Assembly: GCA_043778315.1 (NCBI GenBank)
Contig: JAYWGJ010000426.1
Coordinates: forward strand, 1-12,025
Length of the DNA stretch: 12,025 bases
Source: JBEEMU01 sp043778315
Lineage (GTDB): Bacteria > Bacteroidota > Bacteroidia > Chitinophagales > Saprospiraceae
Direction: 5' to 3'
In this document: positions 1-7,382 of the stretch, piece by piece
Layout: each line of letters begins with the position of its first letter
Position numbering within the stretch: position 1 is the stretch's first letter
Program-made: the position numbers and the translations under genes
Notes under the pieces: generated by a model
The model's input: only the letters and a program-made list of their open reading frames with translations
The model's database searches: none
What the model was told of the DNA's origin: nothing

Positions 1-99
1 GAAGACACTAATGTAAGCCTTTTTTTTGTCGCAAAATACCTAAGTATTTAATATAATTTTATTTAATATATTTATTTAAAAGTTTTGTCCAGTAGAGTA
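1..99. other. AT-rich left edge, no gene assigned
   Basis: This is very AT-rich sequence with no convincing gene. On the plus strand the first frame is open from the window edge to a TAA at 49-51, encoding only 16 residues. The other two plus frames stop within the first 15 bases. It may hold the tail of a plus-strand gene lying to the left, which would fit the plus-strand terminator at 100-133, but nothing in the short peptide identifies a family. Confidence 0.4.
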
Positions 100-133
100 C
101 CTATAAGGTTTTAAAAACCTTATAGGTTTTTTT
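100..133 (+). terminator. Rho-independent terminator for a gene left of the window
   Basis: There is a perfect inverted repeat, CCTATAAGG at 100-108 and CCTTATAGG at 118-126. It extends inward through T4/A4 with an almost absent loop and is followed by seven thymines at 127-133. The U-tract lies on the plus-strand side, so it should end a transcript coming from left of the window. No comparable T-run follows it on the minus strand. Confidence 0.75.
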
Positions 134-145
134 CCGACCCCCAAC

Positions 146-183
146 AAAAAAATGGTCGCCGCTCTAAAAAGAACGGCAACCAT
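146..183 (-). terminator. Rho-independent terminator of the adhesin-PorP/SprF unit
   Basis: Read on the minus strand, a 14-base arm at 183-170 pairs with 165-152 around a UUUU loop, followed by a U-tract (the A-run at 146-151). Two of the pairs are U-G wobbles in the minus-strand RNA. The same positions would be C-A mismatches in a plus-strand RNA, so the hairpin is perfect only in the minus direction. It lies about 37 bases past the stop codon of the PorP/SprF gene and is the expected end of that transcript. Confidence 0.85.
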
Positions 184-219
184 AAATTTATCTTTTAACA
201 ATTTAAACAACAAAAATCC

Positions 220-1263
220 TTAGAACTTAGGGCAAGGCAGCCCTTTATTGCGCGAATTACGCAGCGTGCCTTTGCCGTCTATATTTGTTTTGTAAATAAT
301 AGCGAGTTCGGGCGCGCCGTAAGAATTAGAAACGCGCGTCAATTTAGACATATTAATGTCGTAATTCAACGAGATACCGATAGGACCGTAGTCGAAGCGT
401 ATCATCGGGATTATCGCATCGTTATTATCAATCCGATAATACACGCCGCCGTACACCGCATTCGGGTCGTCGTTTATCATATTACTACCAAAATTGGCTT
501 TCGCCATGATACCCGCGTTCAGTTCGCGGTGCTGCCCCTGCTGCATATACACTAAGCGCGGACTGACGGTAATCGCCTCCGTAAACATATAATCCATACC
601 TATATAGCCGTGTATTTTTTGGTACAGCAACTCTTTTGTATTGTTATAAAAGCCAACGTTTGCCTGATTGAGGTGAAATACCGCGCCGCCCGCATAGATG
701 TTCGCTTGTTCGCTTACCGCTACCTGCAAGCCTAAACCCGCCGACACGTCCGGCACAATCATCGACTGTCGGTCGATGGTCTCGGTTTGTTGCCCAGTCA
801 CCGCGTCGCCGTCGTATTGGTCGTCGAAGTAGAGCTTATTGAAGTCGAGGCTATGCTGTATGATGCCGCCCTGAATACCCGCGCTCAAAAAAGTTGTCCC
901 TTCGGGTCCGAGCGATTTGAAGTACCCATAAGAAAGTTGCGCCTGCGTGCGACGAAGGTTGCCGTCGCCCGCTACGTCGTTCTGCAAAAACAAGCCTACG
1001 CCCATTTGGTCGTCGTCGGATATACCCGAGTGAATCGCGTATTGCGCATCGACGGCAGACGTATTGAACGGCGTAGTAAACGCGCCCCACTGCGTTCGGT
1101 AGTGACCAGATACCCGTATGTCGTAGTCGGAGCCGCCCGTGAGTGCGGGGTTGAGGTGCTGCGGCGCGTTAAAGTACTGCGAAAGATGCGGGTCTTGCGC
1201 GTAAGCGACGGTAGTAGCAGCCAAACTAAGGGCTACGGTCAATAGGTTATAAATATTTTTCAT
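220..1263 (-). CDS. PorP/SprF-family type IX secretion outer-membrane protein
   Basis: This 347-residue protein belongs to the PorP/SprF family of Bacteroidota outer-membrane beta-barrels. These proteins work with the type IX secretion system in export or surface attachment of partner adhesins bearing type B C-terminal domains. Seen in the sequence: a signal peptide (residues 1-22, ending AYA before QDP); the family opening motif with QDPHLSQYF and LNPALTG around residues 23-43; an RTQWGAFTTPF block near 56-66; alternating amphipathic beta-strand sequence throughout; and the typical C-terminal CPKF ending. Length is normal for the family. The ATG at 1261-1263 directly precedes the signal peptide. 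The gene lies 228 bases downstream of the giant adhesin on the same strand, the sprB-sprF order, so the adhesin is its likely client. No clear promoter is seen in the gap, so cotranscription from the adhesin promoter is plausible (inference). A terminator follows at 146-183. It is a SprF-like paralogue and need not be the gliding SprF itself. Confidence 0.9.
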   Translation of the reverse strand: MKNIYNLLTVALSLAATTVAYAQDPHLSQYFNAPQHLNPALTGGSDYDIRVSGHYRTQWGAFTTPFNTSAVDAQYAIHSGISDDDQMGVGLFLQNDVAGDGNLRRTQAQLSYGYFKSLGPEGTTFLSAGIQGGIIQHSLDFNKLYFDDQYDGDAVTGQQTETIDRQSMIVPDVSAGLGLQVAVSEQANIYAGGAVFHLNQANVGFYNNTKELLYQKIHGYIGMDYMFTEAITVSPRLVYMQQGQHRELNAGIMAKANFGSNMINDDPNAVYGGVYYRIDNNDAIIPMIRFDYGPIGISLNYDINMSKLTRVSNSYGAPELAIIYKTNIDGKGTLRNSRNKGLPCPKF

Positions 1264-1316
1264 ATAAGAATAAGAATATTATTTGAGATATTAAAAAACA
1301 TACACATCTGCGGTAC

Positions 1317-1409
1317 AGCCAATTACGAAATCGTAAATTCAGCGTAGCTAATTATGAAATCGTAGATTGCTTCGCCAGTTCGCTTTGCTCGTGCCGGCGT
1401 AGCCAATTC
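1317..1409. repeat. 29-base-period imperfect repeat, 2.3 copies
   Basis: Copy 1 occupies 1317-1339 and copy 2 occupies 1346-1368, agreeing at 20 of 23 positions. The shared core is AATTACGAAATCGTAAATT in copy 1, itself an imperfect inverted repeat (TTACGA / TCGTAA). A partial third copy (AGCCAATTC) is at 1401-1409. Just left of copy 1, CGGTACAGCCAAT resembles the arm of the terminator hairpin at 9452-9465 (CGGATACAGCCAAT), suggesting one dispersed repeat family. Function is unknown. Confidence 0.65.
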
Positions 1410-1416
1410 AACAACA

Positions 1417-1488
1417 CTGTTCACTAAACACTGTTCACTGTTCACTAAACAGTGTTCACTGTTCACTAAAAAAACTGTTCACTGTTTA
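1417..1488 (-). repeat. Heptamer tandem array (TGAACAG-type) abutting the adhesin stop codon
   Basis: About ten near-identical 7-base units are seen, on the plus strand mostly CTGTTCA and CTAAACA with one GTGTTCA and one CTGTTTA. The array is interrupted once by a seven-adenine run at 1468-1474. On the minus strand it reads as TGAACAG repeats starting a few bases past the adhesin stop codon (1492-1494). It resembles the short tandemly repeated heptamers known from intergenic regions of cyanobacteria and other bacteria. It also shares the exact 14-mer AGTTTTTTTAGTGA with the array after the FabH-like gene. Confidence 0.8.
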
Positions 1489-1491
1489 CTA

Positions 1492-4400
1492 TTACCGTAT
1501 CACCGTCACATTACCTTTTTTCAAGATAGCTTGCCCGTCGAGTGCGCACGGTGCTTCCACATAATATACATACACATCGGGATTGACTAGCTTACCGCCA
1601 AATGTGCCGTCCCAACCTTTGTTAATGTCCTTAGTCTCGAAGACCAGTGTACCCCAACGGTCGAAGACTCGGAATATGGTGATGCCATTGAGCGAGCTAC
1701 CGCGAGCATAAAGTATATCGTTTTTACCGTCCCCATTTGGCGTGAAGGCATTAGGAACAAATATCATATCTTCGGCGCACTTCGTGCGTTTTTTGAGCTC
1801 GATATCTGCTGTGCTAACGCAACCATTAATATCCGTGACTACTGCACGGTACGCGTTTTTCTCCTCCGCACTTGTAAATACAGGGTTTGCGCAGTTGTAG
1901 CACGTTAAATGCGGCGGCGACTCGGGCAGTATTGCTGTCCAACCGATAGTCGGACTAATCGCATCGGTAGTTAATTTGATATTGACTTTTTGGTTTTCGA
2001 AATAAGTACCGCCGTTTGGCGAAAGGGTTAAAGTGGGTGCTTTATTCACGTTCACCGTAATACTTATGGTACTATTGGCGCAATTACCGCCGAGTGAACC
2101 GACCACCGTATAAGTAGTAGTTTGGGTAGGCCATGCTTTCGGGTTGCCGATGCTCGTACTACTTAGGTTCGTGCCTGGAGTCCAGGCGTAGGTATTCGCA
2201 AAACCTTCTACGTTAAGTTGAACGGTATCGCCTTCGCATATCGTTCCGCCGATGCCCGCGATTTCGGCAGACGGCAACGGACGCACCAAAGCGGTATCCC
2301 TAACGATACATAGGTCGTTGGTATAAGTCATTACAAAAAACTCAGGTCCGGGTCCAGCAGGGTTCACTGACGGATTGACTACGTCGGGAGGTGTAGCACC
2401 TGCACTCCAAGCTATCGTTCCGCCTGGAGGCACTGAGCCGCTAAGCTGTACGGGCGTACCCACACAATTCGCTTTGTCAGGTCCGGCGGAGACGAGTTTC
2501 GGGTCTAAAACGAAGACGGTAATGGTATCTTTATAGCGACAGTTGCGCGGCGAAGTAACCTCTACCACATATTTAGTAGTGACGATGGGGCTTGCTACTG
2601 GGTTAGGGCAGCTTACGCAACTCAAACCGACCGACGGCGACCAGAGCGGCAGCTGTCCTATTTGTATCGCCAACTGCACATTTCCACCTTTACAAATAGT
2701 TGTATCAGGTCCTAAAACGCTTAAACTTTCATTTTCTATCGCTATTTGTGCTGTACCTGATTTGGTACACCCGCCTGCACCCGTCACCGTTACGGTATAG
2801 GTGCTGGCTGTGGTTGGCGTAGCGATAGGGTTAAAACAGCCCGCGTAGCAACTCAACCCTACGGTAGCAGGGTCCCATTGATAAGCGGACGGCTGATTGC
2901 CTGCGCCCGTAGCCACTAATTGTATGAACGTACCTGGGCATATCGTTGTCGTATTCGGCGTAATAGTCACGGTTGGTAGCGGGAATGGCTTGACGATAAC
3001 GCGCACCGTATCCGTCTTGCTACAACCTGTAATCGGGTCGGCGATATTGACCACATAAGTAGTACTAACTATCGGGAAAACCCTCGGATTTGGTAAAGTA
3101 AGGTCTGACGGGTGAATAGTCGGCGTAGGTACTGTTTGCGTCCAAGTAAAATTACAGGTACCTGCGGGTATATAACACGCGCCGTTGAGCCGCGCGGTAT
3201 CACCAATACAGATAGGCGGCGGCGGCGCGCCTGCTCGCCCACCGATAGAGTCGACGGTCACGTCATCGAGCGGAAATATCCGATTACAACCATTGTTATC
3301 TTGCAGCACTACACGCGGCGAATAAACACCGGCTCGAGTATATATATACCTTACTGAGTCAATAATAGCAGTGGTATTATTGACAAGAGTACCACCTGTG
3401 GGGTCGTCGGTATCGTAAGCGATTGCGGTTTGTCCTCTTATGTTTACTCCCGTAAATTTGACCGAGAGCGGCTGACAGCCGCGTGTAGGTGCTAAGGTAA
3501 AACTACCTACTGGTCCCGATATGCGTATCATCGTATCTTTGGTGATAGAGTCGCGGCAGCCCGAAGCACCTATTACCACCATTTTAACGGTGTAGCAGCC
3601 TGGCTCTGGAAAAATAAGATCCCAGATACTATCATTTGCAGATACATTTATTTCTGGAAACACAGCTATACCGGTCACACAATCCGCTTTGTAAATATAC
3701 CATCGGGTATTTTGCCCTGCTGGTATTTTGGGTACATTGACGGCGGTACTGGTAAGCCTCACAAAAAGCGGCGGACAAAAAGTCTTGGTCGTATCGGCAG
3801 TAAAATTAGGTTTAGGGTTACGCACATAAACGTTTTGGCAGAGCTGATTGGGACAGCCGAGCGGGTCGGTAGTGGTAAGGCAGACAGAATAATTGCCTTC
3901 GGCAGTGTAGGAGACCACAGGTTCTGCTAAGGTACTATTCGCGATACCCGAGCCTGCGCCGAAACTCCAGTTATAAGTAGGCACGCCCGTTACAGCAGAT
4001 AAATTTTTGAGGTTTACGGTTTGTCCTGTACAAACGACGGAGTCGCGGGTGAATACGGAGGTTGGTCCGTTGCCTATGATTCTATTCAATACGATAGAGT
4101 CTATACAACCACCAGTATCCTCAATTTTGAGTTTGATGGGGTACGCGCCTGGTCTTGTTATAGTTATAGACGGGTTGAGTTCTGCTGCCGTAGGCGGCGA
4201 GCCGCTCACTATATCGTAGTAGGCGGGCTGGCGGTCGTTGCCAAAATCCCAATATATTTTAGCGATAGTGGCTGTAGCTGGTGTTAGTACCGTGCTATCG
4301 GCAAGTTGCACCGTAAACGGTATGCAACCTTGATTAGGCGTAGCTGTAAAATTAACTTTCGGCCCTGCCACTGTAAACGTTGCATTATTTGATAAGCTAT

Positions 4401-6891
4401 CTTTACAACCGTTTTTATCTGTGACAATCAATTTTATGCCACCTGGATAAATACCTGGCACATAAATACCGTAGTTTACGTCAGTAGTAGTACTCACTAC
4501 GCCCGAGCCAGGAATGCCTGGAAGATACCACGCATAAGACCGAATACTAGAGGTCATAGCGGGAGCAATAGTACTGCTTGAAGCAATACGAAAGGGTTGG
4601 CAACCTTGTAGATTACCTATATTGAATGTAGGGGTTGCCGAGGCGACCGTAAATTCCCTTGTGGCAGATTGCGTACAGCCATTACCAATATTGGTAGTAG
4701 TGAGTGTGACGGTATAAGTACCCGTTTGCGCTTGTGTAAACTGTAATTGTGGTATAGCACTGCTGCTCGATGTACCGTTAGCATAAACAAAAGTATTGGG
4801 GCTGACAGCCCACGAATAGACATCGGCACCAATAGAGGTACTACCATCTAAGGTAATTAATAATTTATTGGCACAATCGGGTGTATATTTTATTTTGGCA
4901 ACCGTGGGTTGTACGAATACGCACCAAGGCTTTGGTGGACCAGGGTTCACTGGTGCGCAAGCAATCGTATCCGATTTGCAACCGCTACTCTCTAATATCA
5001 ACCAAGGACGAAAGTGACCTGTATCTCTATATAGGTGACAATTGGCAGCGAGGCTGCTACCATAACTATCGCCATAAAACCATTGGGCTTTATCCACGGG
5101 ACAAAGGGGCGCGACGATAGTTGGCGTATAGCAAACCTGCGTTTGTGCGCAAGTGACAGCAGGCGTGAACGAAAAGCTACCCGTTGGTTTTATACCTCCC
5201 TTCACAGTTTGCGTAAGCGTATCTTTACAGCCATCGCTGTTCGTTATAACCAAACGTACCGTATGCGGACCGCAAGTAGTGATAGATACGGGTGCAGGAG
5301 TAGTACCCGAACTGGTGAGTACACCATCTACATACCAATCTCTGTTGGTAATCGTAAAGCCGTTAGGCGATGAGTTTTCGGTGATGGTACTCGTAAACGG
5401 CACACAACCATCTACCTTGCTGAGGGTGAACCGCGCTTTTGATTTTTTGATGGTAACGGTATCTACAAAAGTAGTAGCGCAACCTGCGGCATTAGTTATA
5501 GTTAAGGTCACTGGATACACGCCCTCTCGGATGTAAGTATGGTTTACCGTACCACACAAAGCAGAGGTATTATTAACACCAGATGGTCCATCACCAAAAT
5601 TCCAATCACAGGTAGAACCTGCTATTACTGCATTATTGGTAAATGAAGCAGTGTAAGGCAGCGAACAAACTTTGCGCGCAGGACTAGTGCTAAACGTTGC
5701 GGTTGGTGGTACGCCTATCACTAATGGTATGGTAGATTGTTTGGTAATCACACAACCGCCTGGTAGCGTCACACGTACCGTCGGAAAGTAAGTACCTGGA
5801 CAAGTATAAACGGTAGTCGGGTCGGGTACGATGGAGTTAGCTGGCGTAGCACCGCCACCTGAACAGGTGATAGCAGGGTCAAACGTCCATACCGAAGAGG
5901 TTGCACCGGCAGGACCCGTAAACTGTATAGGTGTGCCGATACAAGTATTGGTAGGTGCGAACGAAAAGTTAATGGTTCCACCTACATTGACCAATGCGGG
6001 TTGTATCAAGGTATCTTTACAACCATTCACACCCGAAGTAATGAGCGTAACGGTGTAGCTACCGCCGCTATAAGTATGAGATGGCGTTAAGCCAGTACCG
6101 CGTGGTGTGCCGTCGCCGAAATCCCAGTCGTAGGTGGTTTGTTGCCCAAAAGTAGGTGTGCAACTTGCGTCAAAATTGACCGTGAGCGGCGCGGTACAAG
6201 ACGAAGCGGTAGAAGAGGTGAAACACGCACGGGGGGTAGGTACAACTTTGACTACGTCGGTTTTTTGTAAGATAGCCAAACAGCCCTTATCATCGCGCAC
6301 TTGCAAAGTAATAGCATAGTTGCCCGTCGCGTTAAACGCAAAGCAAGGCGTAGGGGTACCTGGAGGGCGAAAGCCAATGGGCGAATTGGGCAAACCGACA
6401 CTGTTAGGCACACCGCCACCCGAATTCCATACCCAGCTGACGACTTGGCTACCAGCCGCCGCCACACTAAGATCTTGCATACACACATTAAGTGGTGCGC
6501 AACCTTGCGTGATAGCACCTGGCACAGGTGCGAAATCAATCGTTGGTGGACGATATACGCAAATATACCCTACTCTCTCGAGCGTAGCAGTGTTGCCTGC
6601 ATTATCGCGCACACTAAGGCGCACAGAATAACAGGGCTGATTGGGGTTACTACTCGGCGTATATATATGACCAGGTCGGTCTATATTAGAGCGGTTGGTG
6701 CCGTCGCCAAAATCCCAATCGTAAAATACGATAGGATTAGTACTCGTGATAGATGGTGTAAAAGAAGTAACAAGCTGACCGCAGCCACGAGTGGCAGAGG
6801 AACTGATACTATCAATCGTTATTTGGGCGTTAAGCCCTGCCAAAAACATGAGGTTTAAGGCGACTAAACTTAGTAGGCGAATTGTGCGCAT
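1492..6891 (-). CDS. Giant PKD/Ig-module surface protein with T9SS type B C-terminal sorting domain
   Basis: This is a secreted, probably cell-surface adhesin-like protein of 1,799 residues exported by the type IX secretion system. Residues 1-23 form a signal peptide (MRTIRLL, hydrophobic stretch, then LNAQ). Residues ~24-1215 hold about 13 PKD-like modules with YDWDFGDG/CDWNFGDG cores, HTY...Y.VTL strands and a closing GCKDTL-type motif. Residues ~1216-1700 hold about six Ig-like modules with C.G..V.L openings, YAW or YQW strands, L(S/T)C..C.NP motifs and TTYTV strands. Residues ~1702-1799 are the gliding-motility-associated type B sorting domain (VPNAFTPNGDGKNDIL, FRVFDRWGTLVFE, GWDGTFGG, YVYYV). 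Most modules carry two cysteines, which could form disulfides after export (inference). An in-frame TTG two codons upstream is possible, but ATG at 6889-6891 fits the signal peptide better. A Bacteroidota-type promoter is at 6974-6981. The modules are too diverged at DNA level to form long exact repeats. It lacks recognisable SprB repeats, so it is SprB-like in export and context only; the ligand is unknown. Confidence 0.9.
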   Translation of the reverse strand: MRTIRLLSLVALNLMFLAGLNAQITIDSISSSATRGCGQLVTSFTPSITSTNPIVFYDWDFGDGTNRSNIDRPGHIYTPSSNPNQPCYSVRLSVRDNAGNTATLERVGYICVYRPPTIDFAPVPGAITQGCAPLNVCMQDLSVAAAGSQVVSWVWNSGGGVPNSVGLPNSPIGFRPPGTPTPCFAFNATGNYAITLQVRDDKGCLAILQKTDVVKVVPTPRACFTSSTASSCTAPLTVNFDASCTPTFGQQTTYDWDFGDGTPRGTGLTPSHTYSGGSYTVTLITSGVNGCKDTLIQPALVNVGGTINFSFAPTNTCIGTPIQFTGPAGATSSVWTFDPAITCSGGGATPANSIVPDPTTVYTCPGTYFPTVRVTLPGGCVITKQSTIPLVIGVPPTATFSTSPARKVCSLPYTASFTNNAVIAGSTCDWNFGDGPSGVNNTSALCGTVNHTYIREGVYPVTLTITNAAGCATTFVDTVTIKKSKARFTLSKVDGCVPFTSTITENSSPNGFTITNRDWYVDGVLTSSGTTPAPVSITTCGPHTVRLVITNSDGCKDTLTQTVKGGIKPTGSFSFTPAVTCAQTQVCYTPTIVAPLCPVDKAQWFYGDSYGSSLAANCHLYRDTGHFRPWLILESSGCKSDTIACAPVNPGPPKPWCVFVQPTVAKIKYTPDCANKLLITLDGSTSIGADVYSWAVSPNTFVYANGTSSSSAIPQLQFTQAQTGTYTVTLTTTNIGNGCTQSATREFTVASATPTFNIGNLQGCQPFRIASSSTIAPAMTSSIRSYAWYLPGIPGSGVVSTTTDVNYGIYVPGIYPGGIKLIVTDKNGCKDSLSNNATFTVAGPKVNFTATPNQGCIPFTVQLADSTVLTPATATIAKIYWDFGNDRQPAYYDIVSGSPPTAAELNPSITITRPGAYPIKLKIEDTGGCIDSIVLNRIIGNGPTSVFTRDSVVCTGQTVNLKNLSAVTGVPTYNWSFGAGSGIANSTLAEPVVSYTAEGNYSVCLTTTDPLGCPNQLCQNVYVRNPKPNFTADTTKTFCPPLFVRLTSTAVNVPKIPAGQNTRWYIYKADCVTGIAVFPEINVSANDSIWDLIFPEPGCYTVKMVVIGASGCRDSITKDTMIRISGPVGSFTLAPTRGCQPLSVKFTGVNIRGQTAIAYDTDDPTGGTLVNNTTAIIDSVRYIYTRAGVYSPRVVLQDNNGCNRIFPLDDVTVDSIGGRAGAPPPPICIGDTARLNGACYIPAGTCNFTWTQTVPTPTIHPSDLTLPNPRVFPIVSTTYVVNIADPITGCSKTDTVRVIVKPFPLPTVTITPNTTTICPGTFIQLVATGAGNQPSAYQWDPATVGLSCYAGCFNPIATPTTASTYTVTVTGAGGCTKSGTAQIAIENESLSVLGPDTTICKGGNVQLAIQIGQLPLWSPSVGLSCVSCPNPVASPIVTTKYVVEVTSPRNCRYKDTITVFVLDPKLVSAGPDKANCVGTPVQLSGSVPPGGTIAWSAGATPPDVVNPSVNPAGPGPEFFVMTYTNDLCIVRDTALVRPLPSAEIAGIGGTICEGDTVQLNVEGFANTYAWTPGTNLSSTSIGNPKAWPTQTTTYTVVGSLGGNCANSTISITVNVNKAPTLTLSPNGGTYFENQKVNIKLTTDAISPTIGWTAILPESPPHLTCYNCANPVFTSAEEKNAYRAVVTDINGCVSTADIELKKRTKCAEDMIFVPNAFTPNGDGKNDILYARGSSLNGITIFRVFDRWGTLVFETKDINKGWDGTFGGKLVNPDVYVYYVEAPCALDGQAILKKGNVTVIR
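1495..1788 (-). other. T9SS type B C-terminal sorting domain of the adhesin (CHU_C / gliding-motility-associated)
   Basis: This covers the last 98 codons of the giant protein. Key motifs in order are FVPNAFTPNGDGKND, an IFRVFDRWG block, LVFET, GWDGTFGG, and the VYYVEAPC strand with KKGNVTVIR at the end. In this family the domain directs export through the type IX translocon and, unlike type A domains, typically depends on a cognate PorP/SprF protein. Here one is encoded next door. Confidence 0.88.
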
Positions 6892-7382
6892 AAACAAGTA
6901 AGAATAAAATAATGGTATAAATATATTATGAAAATATTAAATAGAGTACTGATATACTGTAATCTTATGAATACAAAGGTAAATAATATTGGTAAATAAA
7001 GGTGTTGCGAAAAAAAGACACTTGTCGGAAATATTTTTATTACAAGATAGTTATAGGCTTTATTTCATTGAATAAAAGTTTTAATTTAAAATCAAAATAA
7101 TAATTTTTTTATATCCTTTAAACAAATAAATTTGACGTTTAAATTAAAAATACAGTAAATTTACGTTTTATAATAAATTGTTGATTTTGATATTGTGTTT
7201 TGCACTGCATTTACGAACGAAAACCTTGTTTGTTTTATTGTATTGAAAGAAATAAAAAATACCTACTCAAAACTTGTGTCAAAGTTAAGGTTTACTTATT
7301 ACATAAAATAATAATTTCAAAAAAAACTAATTTTAAAAATATAAATTAATAAGTGAAATATATTAATCACAATATATTGGAG
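6892..7382. other. AT-rich divergent intergenic region
   Basis: About 490 bases between two divergent genes, far more AT-rich than either, and with no supported reading frame on either strand. It contains a strong -7 element for the minus-strand adhesin (6974-6981), a second minus-strand TAACTTTG at 7280-7287, and a plus-strand TAAATTTG at 7127-7134. It also has a direct imperfect repeat TAAATTTGACGTTT / TAAATTTACGTTT (7127-7140 and 7156-7168) and a 10-base palindrome GTAAATTTAC (7155-7164). No RNA gene or riboswitch structure was recognised. Confidence 0.55.
6974..6981 (-). promoter_or_regulatory. Bacteroidota-type -7 promoter element for the adhesin unit
   Basis: The minus strand reads TACCTTTG here, an exact match to the Bacteroidota sigma-A -7 consensus TAnnTTTG. 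It lies 83 bases upstream of the adhesin ATG, predicting a leader of about 75 nt. A good -33 TTG is not evident at the usual spacing, so strength is uncertain. Confidence 0.5.

Larger units (their letters stand above)
1264..1491. other. Repeat-filled spacer between adhesin and PorP/SprF genes
   Basis: No reading frame is supported here. The spacer holds a heptamer tandem array next to the adhesin stop codon (1417-1488), a 29-base-period imperfect repeat (1317-1409), and about 50 AT-rich bases before the PorP/SprF start. The minus strand has no clear TAnnTTTG element; the nearest match has the final G replaced by T. Confidence 0.6.

Noticed and set aside
1417..1488. Possible CRISPR array
   Set aside because: The period is 7 bases with no unique spacers; it is a simple heptamer tandem array.
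6301..6858. Long plus-strand open frame (185 codons) opposite the 5' end of the adhesin gene
   Set aside because: It lies wholly antisense to a strongly supported coding frame with PKD motifs. Its composition is Arg/Thr-rich as expected from a shadow frame, and it has no recognisable motif. The same applies to the other plus-strand frames between 787 and 6631.
6892..6897. TTG start two codons upstream of the adhesin ATG
   Set aside because: The ATG at 6889-6891 gives a better signal peptide (MRTIRLL...). The TTG adds only two residues, with no ribosome-binding site to favour it.
7280..7287. Second minus-strand TAACTTTG -7-like element
   Set aside because: It lies about 390 bases upstream of the adhesin start without a clear -33 partner. 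In sequence this AT-rich such matches arise by chance, so it is mentioned only within the spacer description.
7353..7382. GTG start extending the putative hydrolase by ten residues
   Set aside because: The extension is AT-rich, non-hydrophobic and less typical than ATG 7383, which sits immediately before the hydrophobic segment. It is not strictly excluded.
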